This document shows, piece by piece, positions 12,274-26,300 of a stretch of 64,000 nucleotides of DNA (its first letter is position 1; each line of letters opens with the position of its first letter). The stretch spans positions 49,600,333-49,664,332 of the forward strand of contig OY282560.1 in the NCBI GenBank assembly GCA_958295665.1, written 5' to 3'. Under the pieces are notes generated by a model. That model searched no databases. It saw nothing but the letters and a program-made list of their open reading frames with translations, and was not told where the DNA came from. A program made the position numbers and the translations under genes. Origin of the DNA: Tipula vernalis (Eukaryota > Arthropoda > Insecta > Diptera > Tipulidae).

Positions 12274-13846
12274 AATTAACTGTGCTATAGCCCACAAGTT
12301 TTTGGGCGGCAAAAATCTAAAATGGTCCAATTACGATGATTGATACCTCTATCAATAGCTTTCGGGACCTGTAATTGCTGTGACAATTTTCATTTTGATT
12401 GCTCGATTATTTCTAAACATTTCTTAGAAAATTCAATTTTATTGAAAATTAACTGTGCTATAGCCCACAAGTTTTTGGGCGGCAAAAATCTAAAATGGTC
12501 CGATTACGATGATTGATACCCCTAAAAATAGGTTTCGGGACCTGTAATTGCTGTGACAATTTTCATTTTGATTGCTCGATTATTTCTAAACATTTCTTAG
12601 AAAATTCAATTTTATTGAAAATTAACTGTGCTATAGCCCACAAGTTTTTGGGCGGCAAAAATCTAAAATGGTCCGATTACGATGATTGATACCTCTAAAA
12701 ATAGGTTTCGGGACCTGTAATTGCTGTGACAATTTTCATTTTGATTGCTCGATTATTTCTAAACATTTCTTAGAAAATTCAATTTTATTGAAAATTAACT
12801 GTGCTATAGCCCACAAGTTTTTGGGCGGCAAAAATCTAAAATGGTCCGATTACGATGATTGATACCTCTATCAATAGGTTTCGGGACCTGTAATTGCTGT
12901 GACAATTTTCATTTTGATTGCTCAATTATTTCTAAACATTTCTTAGAAAATTCAATTTTATTGAAAATTAACTGTGCTATAGCCCACAAGTTTTTGGGCG
13001 GCAAAAATCTAAAATGGTCCGATTACGATGATTGATACCTCTATCAATAGGTTTCGGGACCTGTAATTGCTGTGACAATTTTCATTTTGGTTGCTCGATT
13101 ATTTCTAAACATTTCTTAGAAAATTCAATTTTATTGAAAATTAACTGTGCTATAGCCCACAAGTTTTTGGGCGGCAAAAATCTAAAATGGTCCGATTACG
13201 ATGATTGATACCTCTATCAATAGGTTTCGGGACCTGTAATTGCTGTGACAATTTTCATTTTGATTGCTCGATTATTTCTAAACATTTCTTAGAAAATTCA
13301 ATTTTATTGAAAATTAACTGTGCTATAGCCCACAAGTTTTTGGGCGGCAAAAATCTAAAATGGTCCGATTACGATGATTGATACCTCTATCAATAGGTTT
13401 CGGGACCTGTAATTGCTGTGACAATTTTCATTTTGATTGCTCAATTATTTCTAAACATTTCTTAGAAAATTCAATTTTATTGAAAATTAACTGTGCTATA
13501 GCCCACAAGTTTTTGGGCGGCAAAAATCTAAAATGGTCCGATTACGATGATTGATACCTCTATCAATAGGTTTCGGGACCTGTAATTGCTGTGACAATTT
13601 TCATTTTGATTGCTCGATTATTTCTAAACATTTCTTAGAAAATTCAATTTTATTGAAAATTAACTGTGCTATAGCCCACAAGTTTTTGGGCGGCAAAAAT
13701 CTAAAATGGTCCGATTACGATGATTGATACCTCTATCAATAGGTTTCGGGACCTGTAATTGCTGTGACAATTTTCATTTTGATTGCTCGATTATTTCTAA
13801 ACATTTCTTAGAAAATTCAATTTTATTGAAAATTAACTGTGCTATA

Positions 13847-14011
13847 GCCCACAAGTTTTTGGGCGGCAAAAATCTAAAATGGTCCGATTACGATGGTTGA
13901 TACCTCTATCAATAGGTTTCGGGACCTGTAATTGCTGTGACAATTTTCATTTTGATTGCTCGATTATTTCTAAACATTTCTTAGAAAATTCAATTTTATT
14001 GAAAATTAAGT
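13847..14011 (+). repeat. Short 165-bp monomer
   Basis: The junction reads AATTAAGTGCCCACAAG instead of AATTAACTGTGCTATAGCCC, a net loss of 8 bases. It can be described as the 6-base TATAGC loss seen in block 6 plus loss of CT. This is the only copy of this exact form that I saw. Confidence 0.85.
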
Positions 14012-17000
14012 GCCCACAAGTTTTTGGGCGGCAAAAATCTAAAATGGTCCGATTACGATGATTGATACCTCTATCAATAGGTTTCGGGACCTGTAATTGC
14101 TGTGACAATTTTCATTTTGATTGCTCAATTATTTCTAAACATTTCTTAGAAAATTCAATTTTATTGAAAATTAACTGTGCTATAGCCCACAAGTTTTTGG
14201 GCGGCAAAAATCTAAAATGGTCCGATTACGATGATTGATACCTCTATCAATAGGTTTCGGGACCTGTAATTGCTGTGACAATTTTCATTTTGATTGCTCG
14301 ATTATTTCTAAACATTTCTTAGAAAATTCAATTTTATTGAAAATTAACTGTGCTATAGCCCACAAGTTTTTGGGCGGCAAAAATCTAAAATGGTCCGATT
14401 ACGATGATTGATACCTCTATCAATAGGTTTCGGGACCTGTAATTGCTGTGACAATTTTCATTTTGATTGCTCAATTATTTCTAAACATTTCTTAGAAAAT
14501 TCAATTTTATTGAAAATTAACTGTGCTATAGCCCACAAGTTTTTGGGCGGCAAAAATCTAAAATGGTCCGATTACGATGATTGATACCTCTATCAATAGG
14601 TTTCGGGACCTGTAATTGCTGTGACAATTTTCATTTTGATTGCTCGATTATTTCTAAACATTTCTTAGAAAATTCAATTTTATTGAAAATTAACTGTGCT
14701 ATAGCCCACAAGTTTTTGGGCGGCAAAAATCTAAAATGGTCCGATTACGATGATTGATACCTCTATCAATAGGTTTCGGGACCTGTAATTGCTGTGACAA
14801 TTTTCATTTTGATTGCTCAATTATTTCTAAACATTTCTTAGAAAATTCAATTTTATTGAAAATTAACTGTGCTATAGCCCACAAGTTTTTGGGCGGCAAA
14901 AATCTAAAATGGTCCGATTACGATGATTGATACCTCTATCAATAGGTTTCGGGACCTGTAATTGCTGTGACAATTTTCATTTTGATTGCTCAATTATTTC
15001 TAAACATTTCTTAGAAAATTCAATTTTATTGAAAATTAACTGTGCTATAGCCCACAAGTTTTTGGGCGGCAAAAATCTAAAATGGTCCGATTACGATGGT
15101 TGATACCTCTATCAATAGGTTTCGGGACCTGTAATTGCTGTGACAATTTTCATTTTGATTGCTCGATTATTTCTAAACATTTCTTAGAAAATTCAATTTT
15201 ATTGAAAATTAACTGTGCTATAGCCCACAAGTTTTTGGGCGGCAAAAATCTAAAATGGTCCGATTACGATGATTGATACCTCTATCAATAGGTTTCGGGA
15301 CCTGTAATTGCTGTGACAATTTTCATTTTGATTGCTCGATTATTTCTAAACATTTCTTAGAAAATTCAATTTTATTGAAAATTAACTGTGCTATAGCCCA
15401 CAAGTTTTTGGGCGGCAAAAATCTAAAATGGTCCGATTACGATGATTGATACCTCTATCAATAGGTTTCGGGACCTGTAATTGCTGTGACAATTTTCATT
15501 TTGATTGCTCGATTATTTCTAAACATTTCTTAGAAAATTCAATTTTATTGAAAATTAACTGTGCTATAGCCCACAAGTTTTTGGGCGGCAAAAATCTAAA
15601 ATGGTACGATTACGATGATTGATACCTCTATCAATAGGTTTCGGGACCTGTAATTGCTGTGACAATTTTCATTTTGATTGCTCGATTATTTCTAAACATT
15701 TCTTAGAAAATTCAATTTTATTGAAAATTAACTGTGTTATAGCCCACAAGTTTTTGGGCGGCAAAAATCTAAAATGGTCCGATTACGATGATTGATACCT
15801 CTATCAATAGGTTTCGGGACCTGTAATTGCTGTGACAATTTTCATTTTGATTGCTCGATTATTTCTAAACATTTCTTAGAAAATTCAATTTTATTGAAAA
15901 TTAACTGTGCTATAGCCCACAAGTTTTTGGGCGGCAAAAATCTAAAATGGTCCGATTACGATGATTGATACCTCTATCAATAGGTTTCGGGACCTGTAAT
16001 TGCTGTGACAATTTTCATTTTGATTGCTCAATTATTTCTAAACATTTCTTAGAAAATTCAATTTTATTGAAAATTAACTGTGCTATAGCCCACAAGTTTT
16101 TGGGCGGCAAAAATCTAAAATGGTCCGATTACGATGGTTGATACCTCTATCAATAGGTTTCGGGACCTGTAATTGCTGTGACAATTTTCATTTTGATTGC
16201 TCGATTATTTCTAAACATTTCTTAGAAAATTCAATTTTATTGAAAATTAACTGTGCTATAGCCCACAAGTTTTTGGGCGGCAAAAATCTAAAATGGTCCG
16301 ATTACGATGATTGATACCTCTATCAATAGGTTTCGGGACCTGTAATTGCTGTGACAATTTTCATTTTGATTGCTCAATTATTTCTAAACATTTCTTAGAA
16401 AATTCAATTTTATTGAAAATTAACTGTGCTATAGCCCACAAGTTTTTGGGCGGCAAAAATCTAAAATGGTCCGATTACGATGGTTGATACCTCTATCAAT
16501 AGGTTTCGGGACCTGTAATTGCTGTGACAATTTTCATTTTGATTGCTCGATTATTTCTAAACATTTCTTAGAAAATTCAATTTTATTGAAAATTAACTGT
16601 GCTATAGCCCACAAGTTTTTGGGCGGCAAAAATCTAAAATGGTCCGATTACGATGATTGATACCTCTATCAATAGGTTTCGGGACCTGTAATTGCTGTGA
16701 CAATTTTCATTTTGATTGCTCGATTATTTCTAAACATTTCTTAGAAAATTCAATTTTATTGAAAATTAACTGTGCTATAGCCCACAAGTTTTTGGGCGGC
16801 AAAAATCTAAAATGGTCCGATTACGATGATTGATACCTCTATCAATAGGTTTCGGGACCTGTAATTGCTGTGACAATTTTCATTTTGATTGCTCGATTAT
16901 TTCTAAACATTTCTTAGAAAATTCAATTTTATTGAAAATTAACTGTGCTATAGCCCACAAGTTTTTGGGCGGCAAAAATCTAAAATGGTCCGATTACGAT

Positions 17001-19201
17001 GATTGATACCTCTATCAATAGGTTTCGGGACCTGTAATTGCTGTGACAATTTTCATTTTGATTGCTCGATTATTTCTAAACATTTCTTAGAAAATTCAAT
17101 TTTATTGAAAATTAACTGTGCTATAGCCCACAAGTTTTTGGGCGGCAAAAATCTAAAATGGTCCGATTACGATGATTGATACCTCTATCAATAGGTTTCG
17201 GGACCTGTAATTGCTGTGACAATTTTCATTTTGATTGCTCAATTATTTCTAAACATTTCTTAGAAAATTCAATTTTATTGAAAATTAACTGTGCTATAGC
17301 CCACAAGTTTTTGGGCGGCAAAAATCTAAAATGGTCCGATTACGATGATTGATACCTCTATCAATAGGTTTCGGGACCTGTAATTGCTGTGACAATTTTC
17401 ATTTTGATTGCTCAATTATTTCTAAACATTTCTTAGAAAATTCAATTTTATTGAAAATTAACTGTGCTATAGCCCACAAGTTTTTGGGCGGCAAAAATCT
17501 AAAATGGTCCGATTACGATGGTTGATACCTCTATCAATAGGTTTCGGGACCTGTAATTGCTGTGACAATTTTCATTTTGATTGCTCAATTATTTCTAAAC
17601 ATTTCTTAGAAAATTCAATTTTATTGAAAATTAACTGTGCTATAGCCCACAAGTTTTTGGGCGGCAAAAATCTAAAATGGTCCGATTACGATGATTGATA
17701 CCTCTATCAATAGGTTTCGGGACCTGTAATTGCTGTGACAATTTTCATTTTGATTGCTCAATTATTTCTAAACATTTCTTAGAAAATTCAATTTTATTGA
17801 AAATTAACTGTGCTATAGCCCACAAGTTTTTGGGCGGCAAAAATCTAAAATGGTCCGATTACGATGGTTGATACCTCTATCAATAGGTTTCGGGACCTGT
17901 AATTGCTGTGACAATTTTCATTTTGATTGCTCAATTATTTCTAAACATTTCTTAGAAAATTCAATTTTATTGAAAATTAACTGTGCTATAGCCCACAAGT
18001 TTTTGGGCGGCAAAAATCTAAAATGGTCCGATTACGATGATTGATACCTCTATCAATAGGTTTCGGGACCTGTAATTGCTGTGACAATTTTCATTTTGAT
18101 TGCTCAATTATTTCTAAACATTTCTTAGAAAATTCAATTTTATTGAAAATTAACTGTGCTATAGCCCACAAGTTTTTGGGCGGCAAAAATCTAAAATGGT
18201 CCGATTACGATGATTGATACCTCTATCAATAGGTTTCGGGACCTGTAATTGCTGTGACAATTTTCATTTTGATTGCTCAATTATTTCTAAACATTTCTTA
18301 GAAAATTCAATTTTATTGAAAATTAACTGTGCTATAGCCCACAAGTTTTTGGGCGGCAAAAATCTAAAATGGTCCGATTACGATGATTGATACCTCTATC
18401 AATAGGTTTCGGGACCTGTAATTGCTGTGACAATTTTCATTTTGATTGCTCGATTATTTCTAAACATTTCTTAGAAAATTCAATTTTATTGAAAATTAAC
18501 TGTGCTATAGCCCACAAGTTTTTGGGCGGCAAAAATCTAAAATGGTCCGATTACGATGATTGATACCTCTATCAATAGGTTTCGGGACCTGTAATTGCTG
18601 TGACAATTTTCATTTTGATTGCTCGATTATTTCTAAACATTTCTTAGAAAATTCAATTTTATTGAAAATTAACTGTGCTATAGCCCACAAGTTTTTGGGC
18701 GGCAAAAATCTAAAATGGTCCGATTACGATGATTGATACCTCTATCAATAGGTTTCGGGACCTGTAATTGCTGTGACAATTTTCATTTTGATTGCTCGAT
18801 TATTTCTAAACATTTCTTAGAAAATTCAATTTTATTGAAAATTAACTGTGCTATAGCCCACAAGTTTTTGGGCGGCAAAAATCTAAAATGGTCCGATTAC
18901 GATGATTGATACCTCTATCAATAGGTTTCGGGACCTGTAATTGATGTGACAATTTTCATTTTGATTGCTCAATTATTTCTAAACATTTCTTAGAAAATTC
19001 AATTTTATTGAAAATTAACTGTGCTATAGCCCACAAGTTTTTGGGCGGCAAAAATCTAAAATGGTCCGATTACGATGATTGATACCTCTATCAATAGGTT
19101 TCGGGACCTGTAATTGCTGTGACAATTTTCATTTTGATTGCTCAATTATTTCTAAACATTTCTTAGAAAATTCAATTTTATTGAAAATTAACTGTGCTAT
19201 A

Positions 19202-22200
19202 GCCCACAAGTTTTTGGGCGGCAAAAATCTAAAATGGTCCGATTACGATGATTGATACCTCTATCAATAGGTTTCGGGACCTGTAATTGCTGTGACAATT
19301 TTCATTTTGATTGCTCGATTATTTCTAAACATTTCTTAGAAAATTCAATTTTATTGAAAATTAACTGTGCCCACAAGTTTTTGGGCGGCAAAAATCTAAA
19401 ATGGTCCGATTACGATGATTGATACCTCTATCAATAGGTTTCGGGACCTGTAATTGCTGTGACAATTTTCATTTTGATTGCTCAATTATTTCTAAACATT
19501 CTTAGAAAATTCAATTTTATTGAAAATTAACTGTGCTATAGCCCACAAGTTTTTGGGCGGCAAAAATCTAAAATGGTCCGATTACGATGGTTGATACCTC
19601 TATCAATAGGTTTCGGGACCTGTAATTGCTGTGACAATTTTCATTTTGATTGCTCGATTATTTCTAAACATTTCTTAGAAAATTCAATTTTATTGAAAAT
19701 TAACTGTGCCCACAAGTTTTTGGGCGGCAAAAATCTAAAATGGTCCGATTACGATGATTGATACCTCTATCAATAGGTTTCGGGACCTGTAATTGCTGTG
19801 ACAATTTTCATTTTGATTGCTCAATTATTTCTAAACATTTCTTAGAAAATTCAATTTTATTGAAAATTAACTGTGCTATAGCCCACAAGTTTTTGGGCGG
19901 CAAAAATCTAAAATGGTCCGATTACGATGGTTGATACCTCTATCAATAGGTTTCGGGACCTGTAATTGCTGTGACAATTTTCATTTTGATTGCTCGATTA
20001 TTTCTAAACATTTCTTAGAAAATTCAATTTTATTGAAAATTAACTGTGCCCACAAGTTTTTGGGCGGCAAAAATCTAAAATGGTCCGATTACGATGATTG
20101 ATACCTCTATCAATAGGTTTCGGGACCTGTAATTGCTGTGACAATTTTCATTTTGATTGCTCAATTATTTCTAAACATTTCTTAGAAAATTCAATTTTAT
20201 TGAAAATTAACTGTGCTATAGCCCACAAGTTTTTGGGCGGCAAAAATCTAAAATGGTCCGATTACGATGGTTGATACCTCTATCAATAGGTTTCGGGACC
20301 TGTAATTGCTGTGACAATTTTCATTTTGATTGCTCGATTATTCTAAACATTTCTTAGAAAATTCAATTTTATTGAAAATTAACTGTGCCCACAAGTTTTT
20401 GGGCGGCAAAAATCTAAAATGGTCCGATTACGATGATTGATACCTCTATCAATAGGTTTCGGGACCTGTAATTGCTGTGACAATTTTCATTTTGATTGCT
20501 CAATTATTTCTAAACATTTCTTAGAAAATTCAATTTTATTGAAAATTAACTGTGCTATAGCCCACAAGTTTAAAAATCTAAAATGGTCCGATTACGATGG
20601 TTGATACCTCTATCAATAGGTTTCGGGACCTGTAATTGCTGTGACAATTTTCATTTTGATTGCTCGATTATTTCTAAACATTTCTTAGAAAATTCAATTT
20701 TATTGAAAATTAACTGTGCCCACAAGTTTTTGGGCGGCAAAAATCTAAAATGGTCCGATTACGATGATTGATACCTCTATCAATAGGTTTCGGGACCTGT
20801 AATTGCTGTGACAATTTTCATTTTGATTGCTCAATTATTTCTAAACATTTCTTAGAAAATTCAATTTTATTGAAAATTAACTGTGCTATAGCCCACAAGT
20901 TTTTGGGCGGCAAAAATCTAAAATGGTCCGATTACGATGATTGATACCTCTATCAATAGGTTTCGGGACCTGTAATTGCTGTGACAATTTTCATTTTGAT
21001 TGCTCGATTATTTCTAAACATTTCTTAGAAAATTCAATTTTATTGAAAATTAACTGTGCCCACAAGTTTTTGGGCGGCAAAAATCTAAAATGGTCCGATT
21101 ACGATGGTTGATACCTCTATCAATAGGTTTCGGGACCTGTAATTGCTGTGACAATTTTCATTTTGATTGCTCAATTATTTCTAAACATTTCTTAGAAAAT
21201 TCAATTTTATTGAAAATTAACTGTGCTATAGCCCACAAGTTTTTGGGCGGCAAAAATCTAAAATGGTCCGATTACGATGGTTGATACCTCTATCAATAGG
21301 TTTCGGGACCTGTAATTGCTGTGACAATTTTCATTTTGATTGCTCGATTATTTCTAAACATTTCTTAGAAAATTCAATTTTATTGAAAAATAACTGTGCC
21401 CCACAAGTTTTTGGGCGGCAAAAATCTAAAATGGTCCGATTACGATGATTGATACCTCTATCAATAGGTTTCGGGACCTGTAATTGCTGTGACAATTTTC
21501 ATTTTGATTGCTCAATTATTTCTAAACATTTCTTAGAAAATTCAATTTTATTGAAAATTAACTGTGCTATAGCCCACAAGTTTTTGGGCGGCAAAAATCT
21601 AAAATGGTCGATTACGATGGTTGATACCTCTATCAATAGGTTTCGGGACCTGTAATTGCTGTGACAATTTTCATTTTGATTGCTCGATTATTTCTAAACA
21701 TTTCTTAGAAAATTCAATTTTATTGAAAATTAACTGTGCCCACAAGTTTTTGGGCGGCAAAAAATCTAAAATGGTCCGATTACGATGATTGATACCTCTA
21801 TCAATAGGTTTCGGGACCTGTAATTGCTGTGACAATTTTCATTTTGATTGCTCAATTATTTCTAAACATTTCTTAGAAAATTCAATTTTATTGAAAATTA
21901 ACTGTGCTATAGCCCACAAGTTTTTGGGCGGCAAAAAATCTAAAATGGTCCGATTACGATGGTTGATACCTCTATCAATAGGTTTCGGGACCTGTAATTG
22001 CTGTGACAATTTTCATTTTGATTGCTCGATTATTTCTAAACATTTCTTAGAAAATTCAATTTTATTGAAAATTAACTGTGCCCCACAAGTTTTTGGGCGG
22101 CAAAAATCTAAAATGGTCCGATTACGATGATTGATACCTCTATCAATAGGTTTCGGGACCTGTAATTGCTGTGACAATTTTTCATTTTGATTGCTCAATT

Positions 22201-22254
22201 ATTTCTAAACATTTCTTAGAAAATTCAATTTTATTGAAAATTAACTGTGCTATA
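19202..22254 (+). repeat. Block 6: 340-bp dimer of 173- and 167-bp monomers
   Basis: Every second monomer ends TGTGCCCACAAG, lacking the six bases TATAGC of the usual TGTGCTATAGCCCAC. The short junctions are near 19369, 19709, 20049, 20389, 20720, 21060 and 21740. Near 21400 and 22080 the form is GTGCCCCAC (5 bases lost). The lost segment lies between two GC dinucleotides, which suggests slippage across microhomology followed by dimer amplification. The short monomers carry GCTCGATT and the long ones mostly GCTCAATT, so the dimer is also marked by a SNP. The spacing shrinks at about 20569, where nine more bases are missing. Confidence 0.88.
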
Positions 22255-23325
22255 GCCCACAAGTTTTTGGGCGGCAAAAATCTAAAATGGTCCGATTACG
22301 ATGATTGATACCTCTATCAATAGGTTTCGGGACCTGTAATTGCTGTGACAATTTTCATTTTGATTGCTCGATTATTTCTAAACATTTCTTAGAAAATTCA
22401 ATTTTATTGAAAATTAACTGTGCTATAGCCCACAAGTTTTTGGGCGGCAAAAATCTAAAATGGTCCGATTACGATGATTGATACCTCTATCAATAGGTTT
22501 CGGGACCTGTAATTGCTGTGACAATTTTCATTTTGATTGCTCAATTATTTCTAAACATTTCTTAGAAAATTCAATTTTATTGAAAATTAAACTGTGCTAT
22601 AGCCCACAAGTTTTTGGGACGGCAAAAATCTAAAAATGGTCCGATTACGATGGTTGATACCTCTATCAATAGGTTTCGGGACCTGTAATTGCTGTGACAA
22701 TTTTCATTTTGATTGCTCGATTATTTCTAAACATTTCTTAGAAAATTCAATTTTATTGAAAATTAACTGTGCTATAGCCCACAAGTTTTTGGGCGGCAAA
22801 AATCTAAAATGGTCCGATTACGATGATTGATACCTCTATCAATAGGTTTCGGGACCTGTAATTGCTGTGACAATTTTCATTTTGATTGCTCAATTATTTC
22901 TAAACATTTCTTAGAAAATTCAATTTTATTGAAAATTAACTGTGCTATAGCCCACAAGTTTTTGGGCGGCAAAAATCTAAAATGGTCCGATTACGATGAT
23001 TGATACCTCTATCAATAGGTTTCGGGACCTGTAATTGCTGTGACAATTTTCATTTTGATTGCTCAATTATTTTCTAAACATTTCTTAGAAAATTCAATTT
23101 TATTGAAAATTAACTGTGCTATAGCCCACAAGTTTTTGGGCGGCAAAAATCTAAAATGGTCCGATTACGATGGTTGATACCTCTATCAATAGGTTTCGGG
23201 ACCTGTAATTGCTGTGACAATTTTCATTTTGATTGCTCGATTATTTCTAAACATTTCTTAGAAAATTCAATTTTATTGAAAATTAACTGTGCTATAGCCC
23301 ACAAGTTTTTGGGCGGCAAAATCTA
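19490..23325. other. Cluster of single-base indels
   Basis: Single-base losses or gains fall near 19500, 20340, 21608, 21763, 21936, 22180, 22587, 22618, 22634, 23070 and 23318, mostly in A or T runs (for example AATTTTTCATT near 22180). Private one-base changes of this sort are almost absent elsewhere (33224, 50963 and 58535 are the others I noted). Either this stretch has poorer consensus quality or it is older and less homogenised. Confidence 0.7.
20569..20580 (+). repeat. Nine-base deletion at monomer start
   Basis: CACAAGTTTAAAAATCTA replaces the usual stretch containing TTTTGGGCGGC, removing the right arm of dyad 1. It occurs once and sits in the indel-rich stretch, so it could be a sequencing or assembly artefact. 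Confidence 0.75.
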
Positions 23326-26300
23326 AAATGGTCCGATTACGATGATTGATACCTCTATCAATAGGTTTCGGGACCTGTAATTGCTGTGACAATTTTCATT
23401 TTGATTGCTCGATTATTTCTAAACATTTCTTAGAAAATTCAATTTTATTGAAAATTAACTGTGCTATAGCCCACAAGTTTTTGGGCGGCAAAAATCTAAA
23501 ATGGTCCGATTACGATGATTGATACCTCTATCAATAGGTTTCGGGACCTGTAATTGCTGTGACAATTTTCATTTTGATTGCTCGATTATTTCTAAACATT
23601 TCTTAGAAAATTCAATTTTATTGAAAATTAACTGTGCTATAGCCCACAAGTTTTTGGGCGGCAAAAATCTAAAATGGTACGATTACGATGATTGATACCT
23701 CTATCAATAGGTTTCGGGACCTGTAATTGCTGTGACAATTTTCATTTTGATTGCTCGATTATTTCTAAACATTTCTTAGAAAATTCAATTTTATTGAAAA
23801 TTAACTGTGTTATAGCCCACAAGTTTTTGGGCGGCAAAAATCTAAAATGGTCCGATTACGATGTTTGATACCTCTATCAATAGGTTTCGGGACCTGTAAT
23901 TGCTGTGACAATTTTCATTTTGATTGCTCGATTATTTCTAAACATTTCTTAGAAAATTCAATTTTATTGAAAATTAACTGTGCTATAGCCCACAAGTTTT
24001 TGGGCGGCAAAAATCTAAAATGGTCCGATTACGATGATTGATACCTCTATCAATAGGTTTCGGGACCTGTAATTGCTGTGACAATTTTCATTTTGATTGC
24101 TCAATTATTTCTAAACATTTCTTAGAAAATTCAATTTTATTGAAAATTAACTGTGCTATAGCCCACAAGTTTTTGGGCGGCAAAAATCTAAAATGGTCCG
24201 ATTACGATGGTTGATACCTCTATCAATAGGTTTCGGGACCTGTAATTGCTGTGACAATTTTCATTTTGATTGCTCGATTATTTCTAAACATTTCTTAGAA
24301 AATTCAATTTTATTGAAAATTAACTGTGCTATAGCCCACAAGTTTTTGGGCGGCAAAAATCTAAAATGGTCCGATTACGATGATTGATACCTCTATCAAT
24401 AGGTTTCGGGACCTGTAATTGCTGTGACAATTTTCATTTTGATTGCTCGATTATTTCTAAACATTTCTTAGAAAATTCAATTTTATTGAAAATTAACTGT
24501 GCTATAGCCCACAAGTTTTTGGGCGGCAAAAATCTAAAATGGTCCGATTACGATGATTGATACCTCTATCAATAGGTTTCGGGACCTGTAATTGCTGTGA
24601 CAATTTTCATTTTGATTGCTCGATTATTTCTAAACATTTCTTAGAAAATTCAATTTTATTGAAAATTAACTGTGCTATAGCCCACAAGTTTTTGGGCGGC
24701 AAAAATCTAAAATGGTCCGATTACGATGATTGATACCTCTATCAATAGGTTTCGGGACCTGTAATTGCTGTGACAATTTTCATTTTGATTGCTCGATTAT
24801 TTCTAAACATTTCTTAGAAAATTCAATTTTATTGAAAATTAACTGTGCTATAGCCCACAAGTTTTTGGGCGGCAAAAATCTAAAATGGTCCGATTACGAT
24901 GATTGATACCTCTATCAATAGGTTTCGGGACCTGTAATTGCTGTGACAATTTTCATTTTGATTGCTCGATTATTTCTAAACATTTCTTAGAAAATTCAAT
25001 TTTATTGAAAATTAACTGTGCTATAGCCCACAAGTTTTTGGGCGGCAAAAATCTAAAATGGTCCGATTACGATGATTGATACCTCTATCAATAGGTTTCG
25101 GGACCTGTAATTGCTGTGACAATTTTCATTTTGATTGCTCAATTATTTCTAAACATTTCTTAGAAAATTCAATTTTATTGAAAATTAACTGTGCTATAGC
25201 CCACAAGTTTTTGGGCGGCAAAAATCTAAAATGGTCCGATTACGATGGTTGATACCTCTATCAATAGGTTTCGGGACCTGTAATTGCTGTGACAATTTTC
25301 ATTTTGATTGCTCGATTATTTCTAAACATTTCTTAGAAAATTCAATTTTATTGAAAATTAACTGTGCTATAGCCCACAAGTTTTTGGGCGGCAAAAATCT
25401 AAAATGGTCCGATTACGATGATTGATACCTCTATCAATAGGTTTCGGGACCTGTAATTGCTGTGACAATTTTCATTTTGATTGCTCGATTATTTCTAAAC
25501 ATTTCTTAGAAAATTCAATTTTATTGAAAATTAACTGTGCTATAGCCCACAAGTTTTTGGGCGGCAAAAATCTAAAATGGTCCGATTACGATGATTGATA
25601 CCTCTATCAATAGGTTTCGGGACCTGTAATTGCTGTGACAATTTTCATTTTGATTGCTCGATTATTTCTAAACATTTCTTAGAAAATTCAATTTTATTGA
25701 AAATTAACTGTGCTATAGCCCACAAGTTTTTGGGCGGCAAAAATCTAAAATGGTCCGATTACGATGATTGATACCTCTATCAATAGGTTTCGGGACCTGT
25801 AATTGCTGTGACAATTTTCATTTTGATTGCTCGATTATTTCTAAACATTTCTTAGAAAATTCAATTTTATTGAAAATTAACTGTGCTATAGCCCACAAGT
25901 TTTTGGGCGGCAAAAATCTAAAATGGTCCGATTACGATGATTGATACCTCTATCAATAGGTTTCGGGACCTGTAATTGCTGTGACAATTTTCATTTTGAT
26001 TGCTCGATTATTTCTAAACATTTCTTAGAAAATTCAATTTTATTGAAAATTAACTGTGCTATAGCCCACAAGTTTTTGGGCGGCAAAAATCTAAAATGGT
26101 CCGATTACGATGATTGATACCTCTATCAATAGGTTTCGGGACCTGTAATTGATGTGACAATTTTCATTTTGATTGCTCAATTATTTCTAAACATTTCTTA
26201 GAAAATTCAATTTTATTGAAAATTAACTGTGCTATAGCCCACAAGTTTTTGGGCGGCAAAAATCTAAAATGGTCCGATTACGATGATTGATACCTCTATC

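Larger units (their letters stand above)
12117..12289 (+). repeat. Reference monomer matching the consensus (173 bp)
   Basis: Chosen as the type copy because it carries the commonest allele at every variable site I compared: GGTCC after the ATG at monomer position 33, GATGATTGATACC, TATCAATAGG, GCTGTGACAA, GCTCGATT and AATTAACTGTGCTATA. The five CpG sites are at monomer positions 18, 39, 45, 74 and 115. A/T tracts of four or more lie near 10-14, 22-26, 103-106, 139-142, 148-151 and 156-159. These could bend DNA, but I did not calculate curvature. At 173 bp it is close to one nucleosome plus linker. Confidence 0.95.
11771..19201 (+). repeat. Block 5: highly homogenised core
   Basis: About 43 monomers differ mainly at two sites: GATGATT or GATGGTT (monomer 46-52), and GCTCGATT or GCTCAATT (112-119). 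Rare private changes include GGTCCAATTACG near 12325, TAGCTTTCGG near 12356, CTAAAAATAGG near 12521 and 12692, TTTTGGTTGC near 13086 and GGTACGATT at 15603. GCTCAATT monomers are three apart at 12921 and 13440, but the spacing is not kept. No gene or insertion is present. Confidence 0.85.

Noticed and set aside
12117..12289. Hammerhead ribozyme, known from some satellites
   Set aside because: The CTGATGA core is missing on both strands; only CGATGATTG is present, without the matching GAAA and cleavage-site arrangement.
21789..22130. 113-codon forward frame
   Set aside because: Created by an extra A near 21936 that keeps two monomers in frame; it lies in the cluster of doubtful single-base indels.
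22013..22198. Minus-strand frame of 61 codons, and a similar one at 40108-40290
   Set aside because: Reverse reading of the same satellite, opened by local length variants; no independent support.
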